Origin: an uncultured Bacteroidales bacterium
Lineage (GTDB): Bacteria > Bacteroidota > Bacteroidia > Bacteroidales > P3
Direction of reading: 5' to 3'
Length of the DNA stretch: 7,915 nucleotides
Assembly (NCBI GenBank): GCA_937906975.1
Contig: CALCUN010000059.1
Location: forward strand, 1 to 7,915
Numbering within the stretch: position 1 is the stretch's first letter; every line of letters starts with the position of its first letter. This document shows, in pieces, positions 6,694-7,915 of this stretch. The notes below the pieces were generated by a model. That model ran no database searches and had not been told where the DNA came from. It saw only the letters and a program-made list of their open reading frames with translations. The position numbers and the translations under genes are program-made.

Positions 6694-7722
6694 ATGAAAC
6701 AACTTGAAATAAGAAATAGTACAATGGAGTTTTTAACCTTTGTCCTTGACGAAAAGGAAGAAGGAGTGCAAGTAGTTTATAAAAATCAAAATATTTGGGC
6801 TACTCAAAAGGTTATGGCTACTTTGTTTGATGTTGGTGTGCCTGCTATCAGCAAACATTTAAAAAATATTTTTGAAAGTGGAGAACTTAATAAAGATACG
6901 ACTATTTCCAAAATGGAAACAATCGTAAATCGAGGATTTCGTGGAGAATCAAAAGAAGAAGTAGAATTCTATAATCTTGATGCGATTATTTCGGTTGGTT
7001 ATCGTGTAAATTCTATTCGTGCAACGCAATTTCGTCAATGGTGTACAAATGTTCTAAGACATTTTGCCATACGTGGATATGTTATTGATAAGAAACGAAT
7101 GGAGAATGGGGGATTTTTAGGGGAAGATTATTTTGAATACTTACTTGCAGAAATAAGAGAAATTCGTTTAAGCGAAAGACGTTTCTATCAAAAGCTAACA
7201 GACATCTATGCAACTGCGATAGATTATAATAAAGATGCACCTACAACACAAGCTTTCTTTAAGAAAGTTCAGAATAAGATACATTTTGCAGTTCACGGCT
7301 TAACCGCTGCTGAATTAATAGTTAGCAGAGCAAATGCCGATAAAGAAAATATGGGATTAACTACTTGGGAAAAAGCTCCGAATGGAAAAATTGTAAAGCC
7401 AGATGTATCAGTGGCAAAAAATTATCTTAATTCTAAAGAGTTAGAAGATATGGGAAAATTAGTTAATTCAGTCCTTGATATTGCAGAGCGTATGGCTGAC
7501 AGGCATATTCCTATGACTATGGAAGATTGGGCAAAGAGAATTGATATTATTCTTCAAGCAGGAGGCGATGAAGTATTGAATGATGCAGGAAAAGTTAGTT
7601 CTGAATTTGCAAAAACTTTTGCCGAAACAGAGTTTGAAAAGTATCGTATCATTCAAGATAGAGTTTTCGAGTCTGATTTTGATAAATTCTCAAACAATCT
7701 TTTACCTCTTGACATAGAATAA
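6694..7722 (+). CDS. rhuM: RhuM-family protein
   Basis: A 342-residue protein that looks full length for the RhuM family, named after a gene of a Salmonella pathogenicity island. Family-type segments run in order: NIWATQKVMATLFDV (33-47) leading into a helix-turn-helix-like AISKHLKNIFESGEL (51-65), FYNLDAIISVGYRVNS (92-107), RATQFRQWCTNVLRHFAIRGY (109-129), ERRFYQKLTDIYATAIDY (161-178), the conserved GLTTWEKAP (221-229) and HIPMTMEDWAKRID (271-284). The N-terminal part is probably DNA-binding. The biochemical activity is not settled, and RhuM genes are often found beside restriction-modification genes and mobile DNA, as here. I kept the ATG at 6694 over the one at 6724 because IRNST and what follows recall the start of Bacteroidota homologues. 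C117 sits where many homologues carry alanine (from memory). It is flanked on both sides by oppositely oriented members of one secreted-protein family and is probably a single-gene unit. Confidence 0.92.
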   Translation: MKQLEIRNSTMEFLTFVLDEKEEGVQVVYKNQNIWATQKVMATLFDVGVPAISKHLKNIFESGELNKDTTISKMETIVNRGFRGESKEEVEFYNLDAIISVGYRVNSIRATQFRQWCTNVLRHFAIRGYVIDKKRMENGGFLGEDYFEYLLAEIREIRLSERRFYQKLTDIYATAIDYNKDAPTTQAFFKKVQNKIHFAVHGLTAAELIVSRANADKENMGLTTWEKAPNGKIVKPDVSVAKNYLNSKELEDMGKLVNSVLDIAERMADRHIPMTMEDWAKRIDIILQAGGDEVLNDAGKVSSEFAKTFAETEFEKYRIIQDRVFESDFDKFSNNLLPLDIE

Positions 7723-7774
7723 TAAAGAATTAAACTATCAAAATCAGACCTCATAACTCTTAATGAAATTTTTT

Positions 7775-7915
7775 CTATTGCAATTCTAATATTATTTTCT
7801 CGTTATTTGGGAGAGAGTATTCCCAACGGACAAATCCAAGAGTGGTGTTAAAGAAATATTTTACTCGATATTGACCTAATTCTTCTATATGGCTGGTGTT
7901 TTCTCCCTTTATCGT
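7775..7915 (-). CDS. C-terminal end of a second secreted-family protein (partial, cut by the window edge)
   Basis: On the minus strand, the frame entering at 7915 stays open for 46 codons to a TAG at 7775-7777 and ends IILELQ. The segment KYFFNTTLGFVRW matches KYVFDKEKGFVEW near the end of the protein at 5928-6551 at 7 of 13 positions, with the same spacing from a preceding glycine and to the C-terminus. I read it as the tail of a paralogue. Its start and any signal peptide lie outside the window. It converges on rhuM, with 52 bases between the two stops and no clear terminator there. Confidence 0.72.
   Translation of the reverse strand, partial: TIKGENTSHIEELGQYRVKYFFNTTLGFVRWEYSLPNNEKIILELQ

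Overview
The window is strongly AT-rich. Its start regions look like Bacteroidota: the best promoter matches are TAnnTTTG-type -7 boxes just before genes (1914-1921 and 6681-6688), Shine-Dalgarno sequences are absent or weak, and leaders are short and A-rich. I cannot name a genus. The gene mix (restriction-modification, KAP ATPase, RhuM, little else) looks like an accessory or defence-type island rather than core genome.

Layout. (1) 33-1776, minus strand: a two-gene restriction-modification unit. The methyltransferase comes first and closely resembles E. coli YhdJ (M.EcoKII, ATGCAT). Four bases later comes a PD-(D/E)xK-type protein that is probably the cognate endonuclease, but its C-terminus looks short. 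(2) 1777-1944: a divergent control region. (3) 1945-4863, plus strand: a 972-residue membrane-anchored KAP-family P-loop NTPase with four predicted N-terminal membrane helices and a recent 13-codon tandem duplication. A strong hairpin terminator follows it. (4) 4932-5927: about 1 kb without a convincing gene but rich in structure. It holds two related TTTGTTCG/CGAACAAA hairpins, two arrays of a T-rich motif repeated every 21 bp, and a nested inverted repeat. (5) 5928-6551, minus: a small secreted protein of unknown function. (6) 6694-7722, plus: a full-length RhuM-family protein. (7) 7775 to the right edge, minus: the C-terminal end of a second secreted protein whose tail resembles the protein in (5), so rhuM sits between two members of one family.

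How the parts may work together. The methyltransferase would protect host ATGCAT sites while the neighbouring nuclease cuts unmodified DNA. That specificity is inferred from YhdJ similarity. The KAP protein is transcribed divergently from the R-M pair. KAP NTPases are known from phage-exclusion settings (PifA of plasmid F, QatA of the Qat system), but no Qat partner genes are visible here, so it would act alone or with genes outside the window. RhuM proteins are often found beside restriction-modification and mobile genes, and their biochemical role is unsettled. No transposase, integrase, tRNA, rRNA or CRISPR array was seen.
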